A DNA stretch of 64,000 bases from Poriferisodalis sp965198245 (GTDB lineage Bacteria > Actinomycetota > Acidimicrobiia > Acidimicrobiales > Poriferisodalaceae), in assembly GCF_965198245.1 (NCBI RefSeq), contig NZ_OZ240249.1, forward strand, positions 3,224,001-3,288,000, in the 5' to 3' direction. The position numbers were made by a program, and so were the translations under genes. The notes under the pieces were generated by a model. It did no database searches, had not been told where the DNA came from, and was given only the letters and a program-made list of their open reading frames with translations. Of the stretch, positions 1 through 7,655 are shown one piece after another (position 1 is the stretch's first letter; the number at the start of each line of letters is the position of its first letter).

Positions 1-722
1 GACGCCGTGTCGGTGCCGATGCCTTTGGCGGCTCGCAGCGCCGGGTTGGCGGTGCTGGTGAGCTTGTCGAGATGGCGGCGCAGCTCGGCGAGGTCGGCGT
101 CGAGGGTCTGGTATTGGCGGGCCAGGGTGCGCAAAGCGATCTTTGCCGCCTCGGCGGGCTGGGCGGGGTCGTCGGGACGGAACCGGGCGCACCGAGCCGC
201 CCGCTGCGCAGTGGTGAGCGGCTCCAGGGCGCTGCGCAGCCGGTCGGGAGCGGTGACGATGAGATCGCGGATCTGATTGGAGATGCGGGTGCGATGGGCA
301 CGCGTCGAGCACAACGCGACCCGGATCGCCCGGATCGACTCCACGATCCCGTCGCTGCCCTTGGGAGCGGTGGCCGCCTCACCGCTGAGCGCAGCGCGGG
401 CCGCGGCCTCGGCGTCGACGACATCGGACTTGCCGCGGCGGCGACGCGTCTGACGGTTCGGCCGGTTCACCTCGACCACCTCGACGCCCGAGCCGACCAG
501 ATAACGCGTCAGCCCCGCCCCATAGGAGCCGGTGCCCTCCACGCCGACGCGCACCAGCGGCCCGAACGACCCCAGCCACTCTGCGAGCCGGCGATATCCC
601 GCCGGGTCCGCCCCGAACGATGCCGTTGCGAGCACCCGGCCCGTCTGGTCGGCCGCCGCAGCGACGTGGACCTCCTTGTGAGTGTCGACGCCCCCGTAGA
701 CGCCGACTGGCTGATCAGCCAT
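1..722 (-). CDS. IS110-family transposase, N-terminal part (runs off window)
   Basis: The reading frame opens at an ATG at 722 and stays open to the window edge, so about 240 residues are seen. It begins MADQPVGVYGGVDTHKE; Asp13 fits the first acidic residue of the DEDD (RuvC-like) domain of IS110 transposases. The family motif VGVEGTGSYGAGL follows near residue 55. The C-terminal Transposase_20 domain with its catalytic Ser would lie beyond base 1. IS110 enzymes insert DNA by a recombinase-like route and usually leave no target duplication. Family call is firm; whether the gene is intact cannot be seen. Confidence 0.9.
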   Translation of the reverse strand, partial: MADQPVGVYGGVDTHKEVHVAAAADQTGRVLATASFGADPAGYRRLAEWLGSFGPLVRVGVEGTGSYGAGLTRYLVGSGVEVVEVNRPNRQTRRRRGKSDVVDAEAAARAALSGEAATAPKGSDGIVESIRAIRVALCSTRAHRTRISNQIRDLIVTAPDRLRSALEPLTTAQRAARCARFRPDDPAQPAEAAKIALRTLARQYQTLDADLAELRRHLDKLTSTANPALRAAKGIGTDTA

Positions 723-968
723 GATGAACCCCTGCCTTTCTCCCGTCTGGGTCAGTCAGGCACCATCGGCCGGGACGGCGGACAGGACAGTCAAGGTGTT
801 CTCCAAGGCTCCTATGAGGTCACGTCCGCCCGACCGGTCGGTGCGCGCCAGCAGCCGAGACACCAAGCCGACAGATCACGAACAAGGCACAGGGCCCGTC
901 ACACCCAGGGTCACACCCGGGCCCGACCGCTGACCCTCCCATCATGACTGTCACACCGCCTGTTTACA
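723..968 (-). ncRNA. Non-coding 5' end of the IS110 element, candidate bridge RNA
   Basis: About 245 bases lie between the transposase ATG and the next gene and hold no credible ORF. In IS110-group elements such as IS621 the non-coding end upstream of the recombinase makes a structured bridge RNA that pairs with target and donor DNA. This stretch is in the right place and of suitable length. A GC stem (892-898 pairing with 918-924) is visible. The outer end of the element could not be located. The RNA assignment rests on position and family knowledge, not on a recognised motif. Confidence 0.3.
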
Positions 969-1717
969 GTGATTGTCATGAAGCGCACGAACGTTTGCAG
1001 CGATCTGACGGCCGGAATGCCGTCCGGCTTGATGCCGGAGAGCGACCCAGCTATGACAGTGTCGGCTGTGTCGGCTGTGTCGGTGCACCCTGCCGAGCTG
1101 CTGTCACCAGCCGCGCCGGTCCCACCATCCGAGCCACCATCACTGAACGAACTGCGGTCGCCGACCGCTTCGGCGCACCCTGCCGATCTGCTGTCACCAG
1201 CCGCGCCGTTATTGGGGGGCGGGTCGGTGTTGTCGGTGTTGTGCGGGGCTCGTGAGGTGGTCGCTGCGGCGTCGCAGGTGTCGTTGTGCGGCGAGAGCAG
1301 CGAGACGCTGAAGCAGGTCATCGCCGCAACGGCGCGTTTGCGATCGGTGACCCAAGCGCTGCTCTTGGGCGCGACCGCTGCGCTGGAAGCCAAACGCGCA
1401 GGGTCGGGCCGCACAGCGCTGCGCGACCGGGCGCGTCTTGGCTCCCGCAACGCCAAGCGCACCGCCGAGGTCAGCGAGCAGTTGGCCCGGATGCCCAATG
1501 TGGCACGCGGCCTGTCGGTGGGCGATCTGACCCCAGAGCACGTCGAGGTGCTCGCCGAGGCTGCGCGGCGCACTAGCCCCGAAGCTGTCGACACCGCCGT
1601 CGAACTGCTCGAAGCTGCCGCGCAGGTCGCGCCCGAGGTGCTGCGCCGCGACGCCCAAGACTTCGCAGCCCGTCACGATCCCGATTCCGTGCGCACGGTG
1701 CTGGATCGTCAGCGCCG

Positions 1718-1725
1718 TGAGCGCA
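1718..1725. repeat. Left target-site duplication of the IS256 element
   Basis: TGAGCGCA here is repeated exactly at 3143-3150 on the other side of the element. Eight bases is the usual duplication size for IS256-type elements. Confidence 0.85.
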
Positions 1726-3142
1726 GGGAGTGTCCGATGTTCTGTGTAAGCGGGCCGGTCGGTTGGTCATTTTAGGTGAGCGGGAGTCGTCCTGGGTAGC
1801 GGACGGCGAGCTGGTTCAAGCAGCGTTTCCATCCGATGGTTCCTGTTCCTTGTGGTCCTCCTCTGTTGGTGGTGATGTTCCTCACGGCGAGGTAGAGCAG
1901 TTTGAGGGCGGCTTGCTCGTTGGGGAAGTGCCCTCGGTTCTTGGTGACCTTTCTGAGCTGGCGGTTGATGGACTCGATCATGTTGGTGGTGTAGATGACC
2001 CGGCGGGCTTCTGGGGGGTAGTCCAGGAACGGGATGAACTGTTCCCAGCTCGACCGCCACAGGCTGACCACGGCGGGGTATCTGGCGCCGATGCCGGCTT
2101 CGAACTCATCGAGCGCCGCCTCGGCGGCTTGGGCGTCGACGGCGGCGTACACGGGCCGCAGTTCCTTGGCGACTTGTTTGCGGTCGTTCCAGGTGACGTA
2201 GCGGTGCGAGGCTCGAAGCAGGTGCACCACGCAGGTCTGCACGGTGGCCGCGGGCCAGGTCGCCTCGATCGCGTCGGGGAGGCCTCGCAGGCCGTCGCAG
2301 CACACGATCAGCACGTCTTGGACGCCTCGGTTGCGCAGCTCGGTGAGCACCCCCAGCCAGTACTTGGCGCCCTCGCCGTCGCTGTCGCCGATCCAGATGC
2401 CCAGCACATGCTTGCGGCCGTCGAGATCGACGCCCACGGCGAGATAGGCGGGCCGGTTGGCGACGTGGCCGTCGCGGATCTTCACGTTCAGCGCGTCGAT
2501 GAAGATGATCGGATAGACAGCATCGAGGGGCCGGCTGCGCCACGCCTCGAGCTCGTCGAACACCCCGTCGGTGACACGGCTGATCAGGTCATGGGACACC
2601 TCCACGCCGTAGATCTCGGCCAGATGGGCCGCCACGTCGCGCACGGTCATGCCCCTGGCGTACAAGGCGATGATCTTGTCGTCGAACCCTTCCAGGCGCG
2701 ATGTTCCCTTGGGCACGATCCGAGGCTCAAAGGAGCCGTTGCGGTCCCGGGGAGCGTCCACATCCACGGTGCCGACGCCGGTGTGCACCCGCTTGGGCGT
2801 GACGCCGTTGCGCGAGTTGCCCGACCCCGCTCCCGCAGGGTCGCCCTTCTCATAGCCCAGATGATCGGTCAGCTCCTCCGCGAGCGCCCGCTCGAGCACC
2901 GCCTTGGTGAGCTGGGTCAAAAGCCCGTCCGCGCCCAGCAGCTCGGCGCCCTCGGCGCGGACGCGTTCCATCACCGCGTCCAGCGCCCCCTCAGGCACCA
3001 GCGGCGTCGTGTCCGCCGCCGGCCTCGCCGGCAGCCTCTCTCGATAATTCTCAGTCATTGCGGTCCTTCCTGTCGCCTCGGCATCCATCACCGACACGAC
3101 ACTCTCAGACCAACCCCCTTACACAGAGGATCTGACACTCTC
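1726..3142 (-). mobile_element. Complete IS256-family (Mutator-like) insertion sequence, 1417 bp
   Basis: The ends form an imperfect 25-bp inverted repeat: 1726-1750 reads GGGAGTGTCCGATGTTCTGT then GTAAG, and the complement from 3142 inward matches at 21 of 25 positions. It is flanked by an exact 8-bp duplication and carries one full-length transposase. Intact ends, intact gene and a perfect duplication point to a fairly recent insertion. It interrupts the DUF222/HNH gene. Confidence 0.9.
1772..3058 (-). CDS. IS256-family transposase
   Basis: A 428-residue Mutator-type DDE transposase that cuts and pastes the surrounding element. The DDE residues are visible as the Asp in FIDALNVKIRD, the Asp in VCCDGLRGLPDAI and the Glu in TTNMIESINRQLRK. 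Length is typical (about 400). The start was set at the ATG at 3058 (MTENYRERLP) because an AGGAAGGA ribosome-binding site lies just upstream; an ATG at 3097 is possible but lacks one. No frameshift is seen, so the enzyme looks functional. Confidence 0.95.
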   Translation of the reverse strand: MTENYRERLPARPAADTTPLVPEGALDAVMERVRAEGAELLGADGLLTQLTKAVLERALAEELTDHLGYEKGDPAGAGSGNSRNGVTPKRVHTGVGTVDVDAPRDRNGSFEPRIVPKGTSRLEGFDDKIIALYARGMTVRDVAAHLAEIYGVEVSHDLISRVTDGVFDELEAWRSRPLDAVYPIIFIDALNVKIRDGHVANRPAYLAVGVDLDGRKHVLGIWIGDSDGEGAKYWLGVLTELRNRGVQDVLIVCCDGLRGLPDAIEATWPAATVQTCVVHLLRASHRYVTWNDRKQVAKELRPVYAAVDAQAAEAALDEFEAGIGARYPAVVSLWRSSWEQFIPFLDYPPEARRVIYTTNMIESINRQLRKVTKNRGHFPNEQAALKLLYLAVRNITTNRGGPQGTGTIGWKRCLNQLAVRYPGRLPLT

Positions 3143-3150
3143 TGAGCGCA
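3143..3150. repeat. Right target-site duplication of the IS256 element
   Basis: TGAGCGCA, identical to 1718-1725. Removing the element and one copy restores the reading frame of the interrupted gene up to the later frameshift. Confidence 0.85.
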
Positions 3151-3491
3151 GCGCGGCGCTGTTCATCGACGAGCGCACCGGCATGGGGTCCTCAACGCGA
3201 AGTTCGACCCGGTCAGTTTCGCATTGGTGCAACAAGCAGTCGAGAACTACAACGACGCTCTGTGGCGCCTCGACGGTGGACGCGACGGAACCCCGCGCCA
3301 AGTGCGCGACAACCGCCAGCGCCTCGCTGACAGCGTGTTCGAGATCCTCACCGACCGCAACGCCCTGGCCACCATCGAACACCCCGCAGCCCAAGCGCCC
3401 AACACCGCACCCGACCACACCAGCAATGCCGCACACGACCGGGGCGACGACCGCGCCACACCCGACCGCGGCGATGCCGAACCGGACCGAG

Positions 3492-3689
3492 GCGACGACC
3501 GCGCCGCACCCGACCACACCAGCAATGCCGAACACGATGTCCTCAGCGTTAACGGCCACGGCCACCACGGCGATACCGAACCGCACCGGCGCGACGACCG
3601 CGCCGCACCCGACCACACCAGCAATGCCGAACACGATGTCCTCAGCGTTACTGGCCACGGCCACCACGGCGATGCCGAACCGCACCGGG
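3492..3689 (+). repeat. Tandem repeat, 99-bp unit x2 plus partial copies
   Basis: Two nearly identical 99-bp units begin at 3492 and 3591, with a partial third from 3690 and a degenerate part before. In the HNH frame each unit encodes 33 residues of the type DDRAAPDHTSNAEHDVLSV. It sits in the low-complexity linker between the helical region and the HNH domain of the broken gene. Confidence 0.85.
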
Positions 3690-4253
3690 GCGACGACCGC
3701 GCCGGACCCGCCCGCGGCAGCGGTGCTGTCGTGGAGCGGCCGGCGGGACGTTCGATCGAGCGGTGGCGGGCCGCCCAGGCACCCAACCAGCTCATCATCG
3801 TCGCCGAGATCGGCGTCATCGACGGCACCAAGCCCGACGGACGCTGCGACATGCTCGGCGCTGGACCGGTGCCCCCTTCGATCCTCAACCAGCTCTCACC
3901 CGACACACGCATCAGCGGCGCACTGTTCAACACAGCCGGACAACCGCTATGGCTCGGACGCAGCCGCCGCCTCGCCAGCGTCGCCCAACGTCTTGCCATC
4001 GCCATACGCGACCGCGGCTGCGTGCTGTGCCGCGCCCCCATGCACCGCTGCAACGACCACCACATCGACGAATGGCAAGCCGACAACGGCACCACCGATA
4101 TTCCGAACCTCGCCGCCCTGTGCGGCGACTGCCACGACAAGCTCCACAACAACAACCAACGCCTCCACCAACACCACGCCACCCGGCAATGGGCCGCCAA
4201 ACCCCGCACCGACAACAACACCGGCACCAGCCGCAGTGGCACCACCCGCGCGA

Positions 4254-4585
4254 ACGCTGCCAGCGCTGCGAGCGACAGGGACGACACCACCCGCCGACGC
4301 ACCACCAAACCCCGCACCGATACCACCCGCAGTGGTACCGACAGCCGAACCCAGGGAACCGAGCCGCCATGACAGCAACCAACCGCTGCCCACACCGACA
4401 CCACCCACACCGACACCACCCACACCGACGCTGCCAGCGCTGCGAGCGACAGGGACGACGCCACCCGCCGACGCACCACCAAACCCCGCACCGATACCAC
4501 CCGCAGTGGTACCGACAGCCGAACCCAGGGAACCGAGCCGCCATGACAGCAACCAACCGCTGCCCACACCGACACCACCCACACC
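4254..4585 (+). repeat. Tandem duplication, 174-bp unit
   Basis: The segment from about 4254 recurs at 4428 (offset 174) with only a few differences, including a second copy of the sequence around the HNH gene stop codon. The second copy is truncated near 4585. This indicates slippage or unequal exchange at the 3' end of the decaying gene. Confidence 0.85.
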
Positions 4586-4636
4586 TACGGCGCGAGACTG
4601 CCACCCAGTTCGTTTCGGGGGTCAGCGAGCGGCTAG

Positions 4637-4753
4637 CTCAACTCCTTGGCTCAACTCCTTGGCTCAACTCCTTGGCTGAACTCCTTGGCTGAACTCCTTG
4701 GCTCAACTCCTTGGCTGAATTCCTTGACTCAACTCCTTGGCTGAACTCCTTGA
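4637..4753. repeat. Minisatellite, 13-bp unit x9
   Basis: Nine head-to-tail copies of CTCAACTCCTTGG, with variants CTGAACTCCTTGG and CTGAATTCCTTGA, then a partial tenth. It lies in non-coding DNA just after the HNH pseudogene. Confidence 0.95.
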
Positions 4754-5088
4754 CTCAAGACAAGGTCACCCACGCAAACGTTGCCTGACACGGCGCTAGG
4801 GGACTGCTGATTTATTTGGTTTCGGCCATTGCAGCAAGCCTCTGACCTGCGGTTTTGTCACTGTGATGTCACCGATTCAGGACTTGCTCAGCAGACTCCT
4901 AGTTCTGTATCCGGATACGTGTGGTGGGTTGATGTCCGTGGAGCATCCGCAAGCCCACCGCCAACACCCTCGCAGCGCTGCGCGATATCCGCGCCCGCCG
5001 TCTGCACGACTCTTTGCGCTCGCGCGTTGCCGCGACCGGCTCAGGTCTGCAGGTCTGGCGGCGGATCGAACTCAGATGATCCGGGACC
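4754..5088. other. Intergenic stretch without a recognised gene
   Basis: 335 bases between the pseudogene repeats and the ribF stop codon. Short ORFs here show no recognisable product. The only local feature noted is a 12-bp perfect palindrome, GTATCCGGATAC, at 4907-4918. Confidence 0.5.
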
Positions 5089-6033
5089 TCAAGTGTGCAA
5101 ACACTTGGCCGCGTCTTCGATGTCGCGGCGAAGCTGGGTCTTCAATTCATCGATGCCGTCGAAGCGCCGTTCGGGCCGCAGCCTGCGGACGAAGCGCAGC
5201 TTGGCCGTCTCGTCGTAGAGGTCGCCGCGGAAGCCGATCAGGTGCGCTTCGATCAGCGAACGCTCTGCGAACTCATAGAACGTCGGCCGGCGGCCGATGT
5301 TGACTGCAGCCGGGTATTGCGCTCCATCAGGTCGCACGTACCAGGCGGCGTAGACACCATCGGCAGGAATCTGCAGGTCCGGGGTCGTGGGCAGGTTCGC
5401 CGTGGGCACCCCGATCTGGCGGCCGCGACGGTCGCCGAGGGTGACGACCCCGCGCACCTCGAACGGCCGACCGAGCAGCCGGTGCGCTCGCTCCACATCG
5501 CCAGCAGCAAGTGCCTCGCGGATCGACGTGGACGAGATGATGTCGCCGTCGCCGGTCATCTGCTTCACCAGCGGAAGCCCGACCACCTCGTAGCCGTACT
5601 CGGCGCCGACTTGTCGCAGCGTCTCGATGTTGCCTCGGCGTCCCTTGCCGAAATGGAAATCCGCACCGACCACCACGGCACGAGCGGACAGGCAGTTGAC
5701 GAGGATCTCGTGGGCGAACTGCTCGGCGGGAACCGCTGCCTGCGCCTCGTCGAAGGTGACAACGAGCGTGAAGTCGACGCCGGTCTCGGCCAGCAGCTCC
5801 AGCTTGTGGCCGAGATTGCACAGCAGCGGCGGTGCCGATTCCGGTCGCACCACGGTGGCGGGGTGACGGTCGAAGGTCACGACCGCTGTGGCGCAACCCC
5901 GCTCGGCGGCCAGACGATGCATCTCTGAGATCACCGTGCGGTGCCCGCGGTGGACGCCGTCGTACTCCCCCACCGTCGCGACGCTGCCGTGGTCGAGCAC
6001 CGGACACCAATCCAAGTCGCGGATGACCTCCAT
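5089..6033 (-). CDS. ribF: Bifunctional riboflavin kinase / FAD synthetase
   Basis: 314 residues. It phosphorylates riboflavin to FMN and adenylates FMN to FAD. The N-terminal nucleotidyltransferase shows GEYDGVHRGHR (the usual form is GNFDGVHLGH, so two positions differ) and the ISSTSIREAL motif near residue 160. The C-terminal flavokinase shows GVPTANL and NIGRRPTF. The start at 6033 (MEVIRDLDW) fits the family N-terminus; an ATG further up at 6120 would add an unrelated stretch. It follows truB, the usual actinobacterial order, but is separated from it by 306 bp of repeats. Confidence 0.95.
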   Translation of the reverse strand: MEVIRDLDWCPVLDHGSVATVGEYDGVHRGHRTVISEMHRLAAERGCATAVVTFDRHPATVVRPESAPPLLCNLGHKLELLAETGVDFTLVVTFDEAQAAVPAEQFAHEILVNCLSARAVVVGADFHFGKGRRGNIETLRQVGAEYGYEVVGLPLVKQMTGDGDIISSTSIREALAAGDVERAHRLLGRPFEVRGVVTLGDRRGRQIGVPTANLPTTPDLQIPADGVYAAWYVRPDGAQYPAAVNIGRRPTFYEFAERSLIEAHLIGFRGDLYDETAKLRFVRRLRPERRFDGIDELKTQLRRDIEDAAKCLHT

Positions 6034-6050
6034 GCGCGCAACGCTACTCA

Positions 6051-6117
6051 GAGGCTGAGCCGATGGGCGAAGCCGTGGCCCGAGCGGCCCGTGAGCACAG
6101 CGAACAAGAGCGGGAAG
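6051..6117 (+). repeat. Dispersed repeat, copy 1
   Basis: About 67 bases containing the core GAGCGGCCCGTGAGCACAGC followed by GAACAAGAGCGGGA. Closely related copies lie at 12757-12799 and, reversed, at 28229-28297. This copy is intergenic, between ribF and truB. Confidence 0.75.
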
Positions 6118-6194
6118 CAATGGGTTCGACCGCGGGCGGTGTGCCTATTGGGGCGCCCTCTCACGCCGGGCCCGTGCGAGTCCGCCCGCCCAGA

Positions 6195-6348
6195 GATCAC
6201 TGCGGGATCGCTGCGGGATCACGACGGGATCACTGCAGGATCACTGCGGGATCACGACGGGATCACTGCAGGATCACTGCGGGATCACGACGGGATCACT
6301 ACGGGATCACGACGGGATCACGACGCGATCACTACGGGATCACGACGG
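6195..6348. repeat. Minisatellite, 11-bp unit x14, overlapping the truB stop codon
   Basis: Fourteen contiguous 11-bp units of the type GATCACTGCGG / GATCACGACGG / GATCACTACGG. The last unit runs into truB, whose stop (complement of TCA at 6340-6342) is the TCA inside a GATCAC. Repeat growth or loss here would change the truB 3' end and any transcript running into ribF. The interval 6034-6339 holds no gene. Confidence 0.95.
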
Positions 6349-7203
6349 CAAGACCGTGGCACGCAGTCGCCCGTCGACGCGCTCATGCACGGCCACGAGC
6401 GCTCCTGTGGGGTCGACCAGCGCCCACGGACCGGAGCCGTCGTAGCGAGCGTCCACGAGATGGACACCGCTTCTAGCCTGAATTGCCTCTGAATCGGACA
6501 CGAGAATCTGCACCAGATCCCGCACCAGCTCGAGGGGCGTTCGCAGTTCGGCCTCGGTCGGGGGACCCGCCTCGGACAGCGTGAACGAGCCGCTGCGCGT
6601 GCGCCGCAGCGCTCGAATATGCGCCCCGCCTCCCAGCGCAGTACCCAAGTCGGCACCGAGAGTTCTCACATAGGTGCCGGCGGAACAGTCGACCACGGCC
6701 CGGTAGACGAGCGGGTCGTCGGAGGGCTCCACTTTGAAGCGATACACCTCGACATCGCGTGGAGCGCGTTCTGCGGTCTGCCCCGAGCGGGCGATCTCGT
6801 GCAAGCGGCGGCCTCCGACGCGCACTGCAGACACCATCGGCGGCAGCTGCGAAATCGCGCCGATGAAGCCCGCAGCGGCAGCGCCAACTTCGGCCGGATC
6901 CAGGTCCATGTGCCAGGTCGTGACCGGCTCGCCGGCGGCATCGAGGGTGCTGGTCTCGACGCCGAACACGATCTCGCACTCGTAGCTCTTGTGGGAGGCG
7001 GTGGCGAATCGCAGCAACCGGGTCGCATTGCCGATGCCAATCACGAGAACCCCCGTCGCGGACGGGTCGAGCGTGCCGGCGTGGCCGATGCGTCTCTCGC
7101 CGAAGCGGCGCCGCAGCATGCCCACCACGTCGTGCGAAGTGGGTCCCGGCGGCTTGTCGACGATGACGGCGCCATGGGTGGTCGCTGGACGGCGCCGTGC
7201 CAT
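6340..7203 (-). CDS. truB: tRNA pseudouridine(55) synthase
   Basis: 287 residues. It makes pseudouridine 55 in the T-loop of tRNAs. Visible motifs are VDKPPGPTSHDVV near the N-terminus, GTLDPSATGVL with the catalytic Asp at about residue 46, SHKSYE and AGTYVRTLGADLG. A C-terminal PUA-like segment ends LRATVLPS. It lies 5 bp after rbfA in the nusA-infB-rbfA-truB-ribF series. The stop codon is supplied by the 11-bp tandem repeat. Confidence 0.96.
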   Translation of the reverse strand: MARRRPATTHGAVIVDKPPGPTSHDVVGMLRRRFGERRIGHAGTLDPSATGVLVIGIGNATRLLRFATASHKSYECEIVFGVETSTLDAAGEPVTTWHMDLDPAEVGAAAAGFIGAISQLPPMVSAVRVGGRRLHEIARSGQTAERAPRDVEVYRFKVEPSDDPLVYRAVVDCSAGTYVRTLGADLGTALGGGAHIRALRRTRSGSFTLSEAGPPTEAELRTPLELVRDLVQILVSDSEAIQARSGVHLVDARYDGSGPWALVDPTGALVAVHERVDGRLRATVLPS

Positions 7204-7208
7204 GGCTG

Positions 7209-7640
7209 TCAGGTTTCGTCGTCCCGCTCAGCGGCGATATCGGAGACCTGCGCCTCATCGGGCTCGCCGGACAAGCCGGCCAGCAGGTCTTCGATCCTCT
7301 CGGCGTTGATAGGCCCCTGGTCCCGGCGAAAGCGGAGCGCCGGTGTGCGCCTCAAGCTGGTCTGGTCGCCCAAGGCTCGCTGAAGGCGGTGATGGTGCTG
7401 ATCGAACGCCGCAGCCGCCGCCGCCTCGGATTCCTGATCGCGCACGTCGTAGTGCACCACTGCGACACTCAGCTCGCGATCAACGTCCACACCGGTGATC
7501 ACAATGCCGTCGAACACCTCGTCGAGCCGTTCCATCTGCGAGGCCACGACGCTGCGCACCAACTGGGCGACGCGGTCGGTTCGCTCGTACTGGTGCGCAG
7601 TCGGCATCGAGTGTCGCCGGCGACGGGGGCGACGAGCCAT
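7209..7640 (-). CDS. rbfA: 30S ribosome-binding factor A
   Basis: 143 residues. RbfA binds late 30S precursors and helps 16S rRNA 5'-end maturation. The body (VAQLVRSVVASQMERLDEV... to PALRFRRDQGPINAERIEDLL) has the family pattern of a KH-like fold. The N-terminus MARRPRRRRHSM is Arg-rich; translation might instead start at the Met12 codon. It follows infB by 15 bp and precedes truB by 5 bp. Confidence 0.93.
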   Translation of the reverse strand: MARRPRRRRHSMPTAHQYERTDRVAQLVRSVVASQMERLDEVFDGIVITGVDVDRELSVAVVHYDVRDQESEAAAAAAFDQHHHRLQRALGDQTSLRRTPALRFRRDQGPINAERIEDLLAGLSGEPDEAQVSDIAAERDDET

Positions 7641-7655
7641 CGGGTGAGCGCTCCC

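Larger units (their letters stand above)
969..4372 (+). pseudogene. DUF222/HNH endonuclease-like gene, broken by IS256 and a frameshift
   Basis: The 5' part (969-1725, GTG start; ATG alternative at 978) encodes a DUF222-like helical region ending ...LDRQRRERRE. After the insertion (3151 on) the protein resumes as SAALFIDERTGMG, but one base is missing in the G run near 3184-3188: the sense continuation VLNAKFDPVSFALVQQAVEN is in the +1 frame. The 3' part carries an HNH/zinc motif, CVLCRAP...HHIDEW...LCGDCHDKLH (about 4021-4150), and a low-complexity tail to the stop at 4372. Such DUF222-HNH proteins are multicopy in actinobacteria. With two independent lesions the gene is very probably dead. 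An internal duplication (about 37 bp, near 1081 and 1170) lies in the N-terminal coding part. Confidence 0.85.

Noticed and set aside
3247..4584. Long minus-strand ORFs (445, 225 and 211 codons) opposite the HNH remnant
   Set aside because: They translate to low-complexity Trp/Cys/Val or Gly/Val repeats that mirror the tandem repeats on the plus strand.
6034..6194. FMN riboswitch upstream of ribF
   Set aside because: No RFN-element pattern was recognised; the interval holds a dispersed repeat and the start of a tandem array.
6195..6348. Possible CRISPR array
   Set aside because: Units are 11 bp and contiguous with no spacers, and no cas gene is in the window. The same holds for the arrays at 4637-4753, 40448-40500 and 40723-40804.
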